Shown: piece after piece, positions 30,519-36,374 of the stretch
How positions within the stretch are numbered: the stretch's first letter is position 1
How the letters are laid out: every line of letters starts with the position of its first letter
Source: a virus
Strand: one strand, 5' to 3'
Virus record (IMG/VR): IMGVR_UViG_3300044797_000271
Coordinates: 1-38,531 of that record
DNA: 38,531 bases
Made by a program: the position numbers and the translations under genes
The notes under the pieces: generated by a model
What the model was told of the DNA's origin: nothing
The model's input: the letters and a program-made list of their open reading frames with translations, nothing else
Databases searched by the model: none

Positions 30519-31023
30519 GGAAGAAGTAGCTTTATAAGCGGAGTCCTGTCTATAAAGCGAGACAATCATTAATCTGGACCAACAATTACTTGTTGGTTCA
30601 AGCACTAACCCGAGAGTATCGACCACACAAGTCACTCTCTGTTTAGCTTGCAGCACCTGGGGTTTGCCTAGCCATCAATGTCACCATTGATGCGGTAGTC
30701 TATTACACTGCCATTTCACCCTTACCGAGTTCAAGAATGCGGCAAGATAAAAAGAACAATAATTGCTCCCACTATCAAAACCGTTCGAAAAAAGTATTTA
30801 CGAAAGTAAGACGACTCTAATAACAAGGGTAACAACACTAGTGTTATTATCATTGCCAAACAGGCGCCTATCATAAGACTTAATATATTCATTCTCAAAC
30901 TCGGCGGTATCTTTCTGTTGCACTTTCCATCGCATCACTGCGTCTGGCCGTTAGCCAGCAGGTCGTGTTATGCTGCTCCGACTTTCCTCTCCTTACGGAG
31001 CGATTGCCCAAGCTGCTTCTTCC
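30519..31023 (-). ncRNA. rnpB: RNase P RNA (bacterial type A-like) with ORF in P12
   Basis: The minus strand carries the conserved blocks of bacterial RNase P RNA in order. These are GAGAGGAAAGTC (CR-I), GCTGGCTAACGGCCAG (P7-P10 region), GTGCAACAGAAAGATACCGCC (CR-II/III), GGTAAGGGTGAAATGGC (CR-IV start), GGCAAACCCC, GTGCTTGAACC...GGTCCAGATTAATGATTG (CR-V region) and ACAGGACTCCGCTTAT near the 3' end. P1 pairs GGAAGAAG-c-AGCTT at 31023 with AAGCT-a-CTTCTTCC ending at 30519. RNase P removes tRNA 5' leaders. P12 is enlarged by about 160 nt and holds an ORF; without it the RNA is about 345 nt, a normal size. The 5' end overlaps the 3' end of the 30993 gene. Confidence 0.95.
30731..30892 (-). CDS. 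Two-helix membrane protein encoded within the RNase P RNA P12 loop
   Basis: A 53-codon ORF. The predicted protein has two transmembrane helices, ILSLMIGACLAMIITLVL and TVLIVGAIIVLFIL, joined by a charged turn (ESSYFRKYFFR). The start codon lies at the end of the 5' strand of P12 (30890-30904) and the TGA stop in the 3' strand (30725-30739), so the ORF fills the P12 apex exactly. The only ribosome-site candidate is a weak TTGAGA 3 nt upstream. The clear membrane-protein pattern argues against chance. A small holin- or spanin-like or regulatory peptide is possible, but the function is unknown. Confidence 0.65.
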   Translation of the reverse strand: MNILSLMIGACLAMIITLVLLPLLLESSYFRKYFFRTVLIVGAIIVLFILPHS

Positions 31024-31343
31024 AAGTATCTTCGGTAGTGATGATTAATCACATTCCTCGTAAGGGACTTAACTTTTTCATCGTAAGTCCATTTCTCAAT
31101 GCGAGCATATATATCGTCTCGCATAAGTGTCATAGTGCGGTATTTCACACCAAACTCTGGTATTATTGACAGCCACTTAAAGTTGTAGGTGGCGGAAGCG
31201 ATGAGCGATAAAATCCTGCGCTTTTCAAATGGTGGAACTACATTAGCATTCATCATATCAACTAAGTGATGGCACGCCTTCGTTCCACCGAAGGTGCCGG
31301 GATTAAGAATGCAATCTGGTTTGCGTGATCTAACTGTGCTCAT
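30993..31343 (-). CDS. Hypothetical protein overlapping the RNase P RNA 5' end
   Basis: A 116-residue basic, helical protein (EKRRILSLIASATYNFKWLSI, YRTMTLMRDDIYARIEKW, RNVINHHYRRYLEEA). The last 10 codons are shared with the RNase P RNA P1 and following segment, so the RNA gene must be processed from, or initiated within, this gene. The ATG is 11 nt downstream of the closing stem of the structured RNA at 31354-31661. No family recognised; the basic character suggests nucleic-acid binding. Confidence 0.65.
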   Translation of the reverse strand: MSTVRSRKPDCILNPGTFGGTKACHHLVDMMNANVVPPFEKRRILSLIASATYNFKWLSIIPEFGVKYRTMTLMRDDIYARIEKWTYDEKVKSLTRNVINHHYRRYLEEAAWAIAP

Positions 31344-31353
31344 GATAAAACAA

Positions 31354-31661
31354 TAGGGTAGGAAATTTCTTAAAGAGGAAGCTGATTTGAATAATGCTAT
31401 TTGCTTAGGGCAGCCCAGTAATTGTAATACTAGGTTTTTATACAGCTCATGGCTTAGAGCAAAGTGCTAAGGATGCTATAAAGGCTAACTGCTAATCAGC
31501 TTGTAGGCGCTGAGCGTTGGTATCGGCATCTGAAGCGATTGGCGTCCTTTCTAAAGGGACTATCCGTTGTATTTGCTTGTAGGCAAAATATTCATTAAGC
31601 CCGAGGGCTTCCTAGAACGAGGGATCACCAGTTTCCACATTTAGTACGTTTCCGTACCCTA
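31354..31661 (-). ncRNA. Structured RNA region of unknown class
   Basis: The roughly 300 nt between two genes have no convincing ORF but many stems. The ends pair as TAGGGTA (31655-31661) with TACCCTA (31354-31360). Internal hairpins are GTACG-GAAA-CGTAC (31644-31657, a GNRA-type loop competing with the closing stem), AAGCCC/GGGCTT (31597-31610), TTTGC/GCAAA (31572-31587), GTCC/GGAC (31544-31560) and CAGC/GCTG (31497-31512). The last and the third share the loop sequence GCCTACAAGC. A leader RNA, small ribozyme or phage ornate RNA is possible. The strand is inferred from neighbours. Confidence 0.55.
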
Positions 31662-32003
31662 GTCTTGCGTCCTTATGGACAAATCTTTGCTCAGACCGAT
31701 TTTAAGGAAGGCAATCTCTCCTTTAATCTCTTGCAAACGACGAATAGCCTCTGCATGAGTAATAACATCTTCCCCATCTAAAATGGTAGCCTTAGCATTA
31801 GCCACAGCTACACGAGACTGCAAGTCAACCAATTCTAGTTGAGCTGCCTTCATTAAGAGCATTTCTTCTCCGAAGCTGAAAGCAGGAACCTTGTCTTTTT
31901 CATAAGAGACAGAAGCCTGAGCACGTTGAGTATGCTCTGCAATTTGTCCCTTGAGCTTTTTGATACGACGCAACGCTTGCGCAATAGTAATCTTATCTAA
32001 CAT
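31659..32003 (-). CDS. DIP1984-like septicolysin-family protein, C-terminally short
   Basis: About 114 residues from ATG 32003 with GGAGA at good distance. The pattern AQALRRIKKLKGQIAEHTQRA, LVDLQSRVAVANAKATILDGE, and THAEAIRRLQEIKGEIAFLK resembles the DIP1984 family (helical, with a central I-x-x-x-N-x-x-T-x-L-x-D-G motif). Family members usually continue with a roughly 40-residue segment beginning near RYSRSEIK. Here the protein stops at LSIRTQD, immediately before the structured RNA. Either a natural short version or a truncated gene. Function unknown. Confidence 0.65.
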   Translation of the reverse strand: MLDKITIAQALRRIKKLKGQIAEHTQRAQASVSYEKDKVPAFSFGEEMLLMKAAQLELVDLQSRVAVANAKATILDGEDVITHAEAIRRLQEIKGEIAFLKIGLSKDLSIRTQD

Positions 32004-32024
32004 CTTCATTCTCCATTATAAATC

Positions 32025-32399
32025 TCAATGATCGCCGAGCGACACAAATGAGCAAAAATTAGTAACTATATTACAAGTGGCACCCTCGACATAACACTTA
32101 CAAGTAGTATTAGCAGTAGCCTGATCGAGATTGGGATCTCCACACCAACCAGGGTCTCCAGTAGAAACTGGAACACAATAATGTATGGCTGGATTAGCCC
32201 AACTACAAACCATAGTCCCGCACGTTTCGCCACCATTAGCACAATCTACGTCGTTGGTGCAGCCCTCAAAATTATGAACAAAGCCATTGATGGTAAAGCT
32301 AGAATCATCTACTCCGGCATCTTGTATTGGTTGATTTATATCAGCCGTACACCCAACAAACAGTGCGCATAACATTACAGTCAGAATTACATTTTTCAT
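32025..32399 (-). CDS. Putative lipoprotein, Cys-rich
   Basis: About 124 residues from ATG 32399. The N-terminus MKNVILTVMLCALFVGC is a lipoprotein signal peptide with lipobox LFVGC, predicting lipidation at Cys17 and export. The mature part has more than ten Cys (CTNDVDCANGGETCGTMVC, CKCYVEGATC), resembling disulfide-rich extracellular modules. Such phage lipoproteins can block superinfection or act at the outer membrane. This role is inference. It suggests a Gram-negative-type or at least lipoprotein-exporting host. Confidence 0.75.
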   Translation of the reverse strand: MKNVILTVMLCALFVGCTADINQPIQDAGVDDSSFTINGFVHNFEGCTNDVDCANGGETCGTMVCSWANPAIHYCVPVSTGDPGWCGDPNLDQATANTTCKCYVEGATCNIVTNFCSFVSLGDH

Positions 32400-32453
32400 A
32401 CCACCCAATGTAACTACGAGTAAAACGGCGTCAAGGGGAGATAATTATAAAAA

Positions 32454-32984
32454 TTATTCGTCCCAAACATCACACAAATAGTCGATCAGATCATCACTGG
32501 ATATGATAGAACCGAAGGCTTTGACATACTTTTTCTTGTAGTATTCGCTGTCAATAACTGGTTGCACATCGAATTTATCAATCAATTTAAGCTGAAGCTT
32601 GCGACTATATTGACCAGCACATTTTCTAGAACAGAAAGGACCAGCCTTATTTTTACGAGCTTTGTCCCTTACTAAACGAGGGGAACGTTCGAATTCTGCT
32701 TTGCACCAAGCACAGTTGAACTTGACCGGTTTGACACGCCTGGTATCCTCACGGGAGTGTTCATTGCGCGGCATAATTCTTAGATTGTCAAGATTATTGT
32801 TATCAAAATTGCTATCGATATGATCTACGGTTTCTAAATTGGGATCCAATCTACGACCTAATTGCAATTCTAATAGCCATTTAGGATAAGAAACGGTACG
32901 AGTGCTTCCATCGTCATCTACAACGATAACTATTTGTCTCCCATCTTTTCTCTTGTAAGGTCCGTGGACTTTGGCTACTGGCAT
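32454..32984 (-). CDS. HNH homing endonuclease
   Basis: A 176-residue protein. N-terminal beta strands (GRQIVIVVDDDGSTRTVSYPKWLLE) are of the type that precede HNH_3 modules in phages. The core is ETVDHIDSNFDNNNLDNLRIMPRNEHSR, with the catalytic DH and two N. A zinc finger FNCAWCKAEFE...FCSRKCAGQYSRK follows. The C-terminal 40 residues are unassigned. A typical free-standing phage endonuclease. Confidence 0.88.
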   Translation of the reverse strand: MPVAKVHGPYKRKDGRQIVIVVDDDGSTRTVSYPKWLLELQLGRRLDPNLETVDHIDSNFDNNNLDNLRIMPRNEHSREDTRRVKPVKFNCAWCKAEFERSPRLVRDKARKNKAGPFCSRKCAGQYSRKLQLKLIDKFDVQPVIDSEYYKKKYVKAFGSIISSDDLIDYLCDVWDE

Positions 32985-33061
32985 ACCTAAGATACAAAAA
33001 TATTGGCTATGAAATGCGACGGCCCCAATAATCGTATTTGGAATGATACAAAACTAGCAAT

Positions 33062-33199
33062 TTAATAATTAATTTTGATGAGAAGTTCTTGGATAATGTC
33101 TTCTAATAGACAACCCATAGTAGCCATACCAACATAATGAGCTAGTCTAATTATATTGGGAGGATGTACTTTCTTCAAAACAGCTACACTGATATACAT
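33062..33199 (-). CDS. Possible 45-residue protein
   Basis: A short ORF between the HNH genes and the tRNA pair, starting 6 nt after the tRNA-Met 3' end and without a clear ribosome site. The peptide (MYISVAVLKKVHPPNIIRL, then AHYVGMATMGCLLEDIIQEL) looks protein-like and helical. It would have to be translated from processed tRNA transcript. Moderate to low certainty. Confidence 0.35.
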   Translation of the reverse strand: MYISVAVLKKVHPPNIIRLAHYVGMATMGCLLEDIIQELLIKINY

Positions 33200-33204
33200 T
33201 TAAG

Positions 33205-33281
33205 TGGGAGCGGAACTAGGAGTCGAACCTAGTGTCTCGTGGGATATGAACCCAGAATGGAAGCCGTTTCACTCTTCCGCA
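33205..33281 (-). tRNA. tRNA-Met(CAU), initiator-like
   Basis: 77 nt with encoded CCA. The acceptor is TGCGGAA/TTCCGCT: the 1-72 pair is a mismatch (T-T) and the remaining six pair. The anticodon stem carries three consecutive G:C pairs (TGGG-TTCATAT-CCCA). Both are initiator tRNA hallmarks. The T-arm is CTAGG-TTCGACT-CCTAG. The D-arm does not fold well. It abuts tRNA-Gln with no spacer. Confidence 0.75.
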
Positions 33282-33355
33282 TGGTTGGGGAACTTGGTAT
33301 CGATCCAAGGTGATCGCTTTCAGAGAGCGACATAATGCCATTATATGATTCCCCA
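33282..33355 (-). tRNA. tRNA-Gln(CUG)
   Basis: 74 nt, acceptor TGGGGAA/TTCCCCA with encoded CCA. The anticodon arm is TCGCT-CTCTGAA-AGCGA. The T-arm CTTGG-ATCGATA-CCAAG has an A at the first T-loop position. Its CCA end is directly followed by nucleotide 1 of the next tRNA. Confidence 0.88.
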
Positions 33356-33362
33356 ATGATTT

Positions 33363-33373
33363 CTACTATATCA
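33363..33373 (-). promoter_or_regulatory. Candidate promoter element TGATATAGTAG before tRNA-Gln
   Basis: The motif ends 8 nt upstream of the tRNA-Gln 5' end; same class as the elements at 9131 and 23816. Confidence 0.45.
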
Positions 33374-33381
33374 AACATTGC

Positions 33382-33897
33382 CTAAGTTTTATAAGCTTTA
33401 TTTCTGCCCGAAAAACTTTCCGTTTGTGAATGACAGTTAGGGCATAACAGCCTTAAATTACTTATCCTATGATCATCAGATACACCATTAATATGATCCA
33501 GTTGAAGAGACAATGGCATATTATTCCACTGCGCGGATAAACCACAAATATAGCAGTGATTAGTTATTAAACCTTCTTTTATAAGCCTCTTTTTAAGACG
33601 AGACCTATTATCGTAAGTGGAATGCTCTATCAAAATCTCTGATAGGGGCTGACCTTTTATTCCGAAAGAGCGCCCTTTATTAGCCCCTACCCCTAAACGG
33701 ATATGTGTTATATCTATACCATCTTCTGCGAGGCGAGCTTTCAAAATCTTATACATGCCAGCCTGATTGCAAAATCCAAAATGTGTCAAGATAGCATTTA
33801 GCGATTGACTGACAGCAGCCACTTGCACTAACTCTTCTTTAGAAATTTTCCAGATTCTGCTTCGCTTTTTTCGAAGCTTAACGATAACATCGCTCAT
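33382..33897 (-). CDS. HNH homing endonuclease
   Basis: A 171-residue protein. N-terminal basic helices (KLRKKRSRIWKISKEELVQV) resemble a helix-turn-helix DNA-binding domain. The core is CYICGLS...LQLDHINGVSDDHRISNLRLLCPNCHSQTESF, a complete zinc HNH. The late FSGRNKAYKT ending is typical of this phage endonuclease group. It is flanked by tRNA genes on both sides, a common niche for such elements. Confidence 0.92.
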   Translation of the reverse strand: MSDVIVKLRKKRSRIWKISKEELVQVAAVSQSLNAILTHFGFCNQAGMYKILKARLAEDGIDITHIRLGVGANKGRSFGIKGQPLSEILIEHSTYDNRSRLKKRLIKEGLITNHCYICGLSAQWNNMPLSLQLDHINGVSDDHRISNLRLLCPNCHSQTESFSGRNKAYKT

Positions 33898-33932
33898 ACG
33901 AGTACATATAACCTACCATTAATATCTTTATC

Positions 33933-34032
33933 TGGTCCGGGTATACAGATTCGAACTGTAATTCACGGATTCATTTGTGCGAGCAATATGCTCCTGCAAA
34001 AGTCCGCTGTCCTGCCTTTGGACGATACCCGA
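33933..34032 (-). tRNA. tRNA with 26-nt insert in the anticodon loop (Gln UUG or Lys UUU)
   Basis: 100 nt. All arms are in standard register: acceptor TCGGGTA/TACCCGG with encoded CCA, D-stem GTCC/GGAC, anticodon stem GCGGA/TCCGT, variable GAAT, T-arm TACAG-TTCGAAT-CTGTA. The anticodon loop is 33 nt instead of 7. Removing 26 nt gives CTTTGAA (Gln UUG) or CTTTTAA (Lys UUU), depending on the cut sites. The insert holds a hairpin GAGCA-TAT-TGCTC. It is far too short for a group I or II intron. Confidence 0.7.
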
Positions 34033-34072
34033 ATATATCTTGCTAACTACTATATCTACTTATTACTATGTT

Positions 34073-34174
34073 TGGTACCTCGCTAAGGAATCGCACCTTA
34101 TTCTCTGTCCGTGCCAACTTTGTTTTCAGCGCCACAGTAAGACAGCCAGCAGAGATTATTTCGAGTTGCGAGGT
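34073..34174 (-). tRNA. tRNA-like element with enlarged body
   Basis: 102 nt with a perfect 7-bp acceptor (ACCTCGC/GCGAGGT), encoded CCA and a T-arm (TAAGG-TGCGATT-CCTTA). A 5-bp stem CTGTC/GACAG at the right distance from the T-arm could be the anticodon stem, enclosing a 31-nt loop. The D-arm is not canonical. Either a disrupted or intron-bearing tRNA, or a decaying one. Amino acid not assigned. Confidence 0.45.
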
Positions 34175-34235
34175 ATAAAAATTTACTCAATCGGCAAAAC
34201 CAACTAGATGCATCCTATTGCGGTTTGCCGTGAGT
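34175..34235 (-). terminator. Terminator-like hairpin after tRNA-Ala genes
   Basis: The minus strand pairs ACTCA-c-GGCAAACC with GGTTTTGCC-gat-TGAGT around a loop containing GATGCATC, followed by AAATTTTTA. It lies 5 nt downstream of tRNA-Ala(GGC). Confidence 0.6.
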
Positions 34236-34240
34236 TATTG

Positions 34241-34311
34241 TGGATCTATTGGGAGTCGAACCCAAACTTGCACACTGCCGGTGTGCTGTGTTCCCATTAC
34301 ACTATAAACCC
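34241..34311 (-). tRNA. tRNA-Ala(GGC), C33
   Basis: 71 nt without encoded CCA. The acceptor is GGGTTTA/TAGATCC with two G-U pairs. The anticodon arm GCACA-CCGGCAG-TGTGC is perfect but has C at position 33. The T-arm is TTGGG-TTCGACT-CCCAA. Confidence 0.75.
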
Positions 34312-34320
34312 ATATTTACT

Positions 34321-34394
34321 TGGTGGAAGCGGAGGGAGTCCAACCCTCGTGAAAACCGTGCAAAGGTCCCATAATCGCGTTATATGACGCCCCC
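34321..34394 (-). tRNA. tRNA-Ala(UGC)
   Basis: 74 nt with encoded CCA. The acceptor is GGGGGCG/CGCTTCC with two G-U pairs. The anticodon arm is GGACC-TTTGCAC-GGTTT. The T-loop is TTGGACT, with G replacing the usual C56. Confidence 0.82.
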
Positions 34395-34406
34395 ATAACA
34401 CTTAAT

Positions 34407-34434
34407 AATATAGCGTTTTATTACTATATGTCAA
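34407..34434 (-). promoter_or_regulatory. Sigma70-type promoter for the tRNA-Ala pair
   Basis: The minus strand has TTGACA at 34434-34429, a 16-nt spacer and TATATT at 34412-34407. The tRNA-Ala(UGC) 5' end is 12 nt further on. A near-consensus host promoter, unlike the GATATAT elements. Confidence 0.65.
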
Positions 34435-34449
34435 GTGTTTTATTTTTAT

Positions 34450-34467
34450 AAAAAGTTATAACTTTTT
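34450..34467 (-). terminator. Palindrome at a stop codon, possible terminator
   Basis: AAAAAGTTATAACTTTTT is a perfect palindrome overlapping the stop of the 34456 gene. It may act as a terminator in either direction, but it is AT-rich and weak. Confidence 0.35.
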
Positions 34468-34641
34468 GAAAAGAGAAACAATCGCGGCAAAAACATTGCC
34501 GAAAAAGGCTTCTACGGAGTGTTCGGCCACAGCTACGCCGGAAACTTTGGCAACAACATTAGCGTAAACACTCAAAAAGAAATTCAAAAAGGTGTGCACA
34601 AAAATACATGCGACCATCACAAACAATAGAAAGCTTGACAT
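34456..34641 (-). CDS. Small membrane protein
   Basis: A 61-residue protein with TAGGAGATA upstream. A hydrophobic N-terminal helix (FLLFVMVACIFVHTFLNFFL) and an amphipathic second helix (FFGNVFAAIVSLFKKL) predict one firm and one weaker membrane segment. No family recognised. A GATATATAATGGAG element lies 40 nt upstream. Confidence 0.65.
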   Translation of the reverse strand: MSSFLLFVMVACIFVHTFLNFFLSVYANVVAKVSGVAVAEHSVEAFFGNVFAAIVSLFKKL

Positions 34642-34680
34642 ATTATCTCCTAGTTGGTATGAAACGACTTACCTAACTTA

Positions 34681-34695
34681 CTCCATTATATATCA
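34681..34695 (-). promoter_or_regulatory. Candidate promoter element TGATATATAATGGAG
   Basis: The best full-length version of the recurring motif, 40 nt before the ATG at 34641. Confidence 0.5.
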
Positions 34696-34707
34696 AATTA
34701 TTCCCGT

Positions 34708-35112
34708 TTATGCGTGGACTTGAGCAAAAGCATGGCGAATTTTACCACTTAACCCAATAAAAACAAAGCCTTTCAGAATATCTCCATCATCCACAGCTTG
34801 GTTATCAAACATCAGTTCCATTAGTTCGCCTTTGATGTCAATCCAGCTAATTTTCCAATTCTCCGGCTTAACGGCCTCTTCTTTGAGGAAGGACAGAATT
34901 TGCTCGGGATCTTCCGTTACCTTGGCATAATCACCATAAGGGGCTATATTTAGCAGCTCCCCCACCAATTCCTCGGCTCGTTCCAATAGAGATTGGGAGA
35001 GGACTTGACCACACTCAGCAAAACTAATTCCCAAATTATCTTGGACTACTTTCTCGATTTCCTCAGGAGTTTTAGCCCCTTCAAAAGAAATATCTGTTAG
35101 TTTTTCGACCAT
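34708..35112 (-). CDS. Hypothetical acidic protein
   Basis: About 134 residues from ATG 35112 with GCAGGT upstream. Helical acidic segments (KTPEEIEKVVQDNLGISFAE, LERAEELVGELLNIAPYG) precede a C-terminal beta-rich part (GDILKGFVFIGLSGKIRHAF). No known motif. It lies 42 nt downstream of the P-loop kinase gene. Confidence 0.7.
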   Translation of the reverse strand: MVEKLTDISFEGAKTPEEIEKVVQDNLGISFAECGQVLSQSLLERAEELVGELLNIAPYGDYAKVTEDPEQILSFLKEEAVKPENWKISWIDIKGELMELMFDNQAVDDGDILKGFVFIGLSGKIRHAFAQVHA

Positions 35113-35154
35113 AATTACCTGCTCTCTAACATTATAAATCATAAAAAATGGGCG

Positions 35155-35721
35155 TCAAGGCCCGTCTGATACATTTTCTTTTTTGAGGCGTTCCCACAAG
35201 TTTTTCAAGGATTGCTCATCAGAATTGCAATGAATTACATTGGGAACTTCCATTTGCAACATCATTTTCTGAACACCATCATCAATGGATAAGGCTTCCT
35301 GTTCGTTCTGGTAACGACCTTCTTGGGCATATGGCGTAGTGCGATGTAGCAAAATATGATAATGTTTGAGCCCATCCTCTGTTGCCTGCTGATAAAAAGC
35401 TTCTGCTTCAGCTAAAACACCCTTAGCTAAAATGGGGCCACAATGAATGCGAGCATAATACGCAGTCATATAAACTGGAGCGTCCGTAACAATCCAATTT
35501 ACTTTACCAAACAACATGCTTTCATGTCGAACCTGTTTACCCATAAAATAAATTTCGTCATAAGCAGAAAACTTACGTGCTTCATAAACCCAATCTTTGA
35601 CATATTCTCTAACTAATTCAACATTTTGTTGATCACACTTTAATAGATAGAAAAGGTAAGCAGCAGAGGTACTTTTTCCACAGCCAGGCCCGCCATACAA
35701 ATTAATGATTGTCGTTTTCAT
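35155..35721 (-). CDS. P-loop nucleoside/nucleotide kinase-like ATPase
   Basis: A 188-residue protein with N-terminal Walker A LYGGPGCGKST (residues 8-18). A REYVKDWVYE segment near 38-47 and a VTDAPVYM (Asp-containing Walker B-like) near 78-85 follow. The later LLHRTTPYAQEGRYQ resembles the lid region with Arg residues. This matches small phage AAA/NadR-like ATPases thought to be kinases. The substrate is unknown. The stop is 1 nt before the next downstream intergenic segment, and its start abuts the HNH gene stop (35722). Confidence 0.82.
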   Translation of the reverse strand: MKTTIINLYGGPGCGKSTSAAYLFYLLKCDQQNVELVREYVKDWVYEARKFSAYDEIYFMGKQVRHESMLFGKVNWIVTDAPVYMTAYYARIHCGPILAKGVLAEAEAFYQQATEDGLKHYHILLHRTTPYAQEGRYQNEQEALSIDDGVQKMMLQMEVPNVIHCNSDEQSLKNLWERLKKENVSDGP

Positions 35722-36297
35722 TTATAAAACCATAGGATGATTGTGGGCAATGCGGTTTACTAATAATATAAAATCATTTTGAGACATAGTCAATTTAGCT
35801 CTATTACAATTTTCACAGCATGACACAACATTAGATATAATATATCCTACATCGTTATCTGCCCTATCTAAACCATTATAAATATATGTGCCATTTTCAA
35901 CAGCAGCCGTACTTGCTATAGATAATGTATTGGGTTGTGAGATTGCTTGTGGCTTGGCACCACAATAATAACAATTTATCTTTGTCATCCTCGCAAAATC
36001 CTCTTTAGAAAGATCGAAAACAAGACCTCTCTCTTTTGCATTTCCTTTATATTTGCGAAACAATTGATTCAACCCATATTCACCAGGTGGAAGGCGAAGT
36101 GTCTTACTGAAATCATCAAATAAACATCCACAAGATCTGATGCGACTACCCACCAGATCTGCGGTAATTTTATAACAAAAATTACCGCAATCGCACAAAC
36201 ATTTCCAAACTATATTTTTACGTTTGCGCTCAGCAGTAGCTTCAACAACAAGAAGCCTACCAAATTTTTGATCAACAATATTTATTTTCTTGGGCAT
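35722..36297 (-). CDS. HNH homing endonuclease with AP2-like N-terminus
   Basis: A 191-residue protein. The N-terminal FGRLLVVEATAERKRKNIVWKC-LCDCG...RSCGC is the common phage AP2/zinc-type DNA-binding segment. The nuclease part has YCGAKP, then YNGLDRADNDVGYIISNVVSCCENCNRAKLTMS, the DR(A)DN...N..SCC..CN version of the HNH motif. A GTGATATATC element lies just upstream of the ATG. Confidence 0.88.
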   Translation of the reverse strand: MPKKINIVDQKFGRLLVVEATAERKRKNIVWKCLCDCGNFCYKITADLVGSRIRSCGCLFDDFSKTLRLPPGEYGLNQLFRKYKGNAKERGLVFDLSKEDFARMTKINCYYCGAKPQAISQPNTLSIASTAAVENGTYIYNGLDRADNDVGYIISNVVSCCENCNRAKLTMSQNDFILLVNRIAHNHPMVL

Positions 36298-36300
36298 ACT

Positions 36301-36313
36301 TATAGATATATCA
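36301..36313 (-). promoter_or_regulatory. Candidate promoter element GTGATATATCTATA
   Basis: Recurring motif ending 4 nt before the HNH ATG at 36297; so close that a leaderless transcript or an overlap with the ribosome site would be needed. Confidence 0.3.
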
Positions 36314-36374
36314 CGCCCTAACTTTTATTATGTGCTTGACCCGTACAATAAAAACTAATCTTTTACACACCTTC

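Noticed and set aside
30918-31169. Plus-strand ORF of 83 codons over the RNase P RNA
   Set aside because: It is antisense to the highly conserved RNase P RNA 5' domain and to the 30993 gene.
31354-32003. Group I intron interrupting the DIP1984-like gene
   Set aside because: The gene seems to stop early and GACTA/TAGTC segments resemble P7, but I could not find a downstream exon with the missing C-terminus or a convincing P3/P4-P6 core. Kept only as an unclassified RNA.
34073-34174. tmRNA
   Set aside because: It has an acceptor and T-arm without a clear D-arm, but is only 102 nt and has no tag reading frame or the alanine identity pair.
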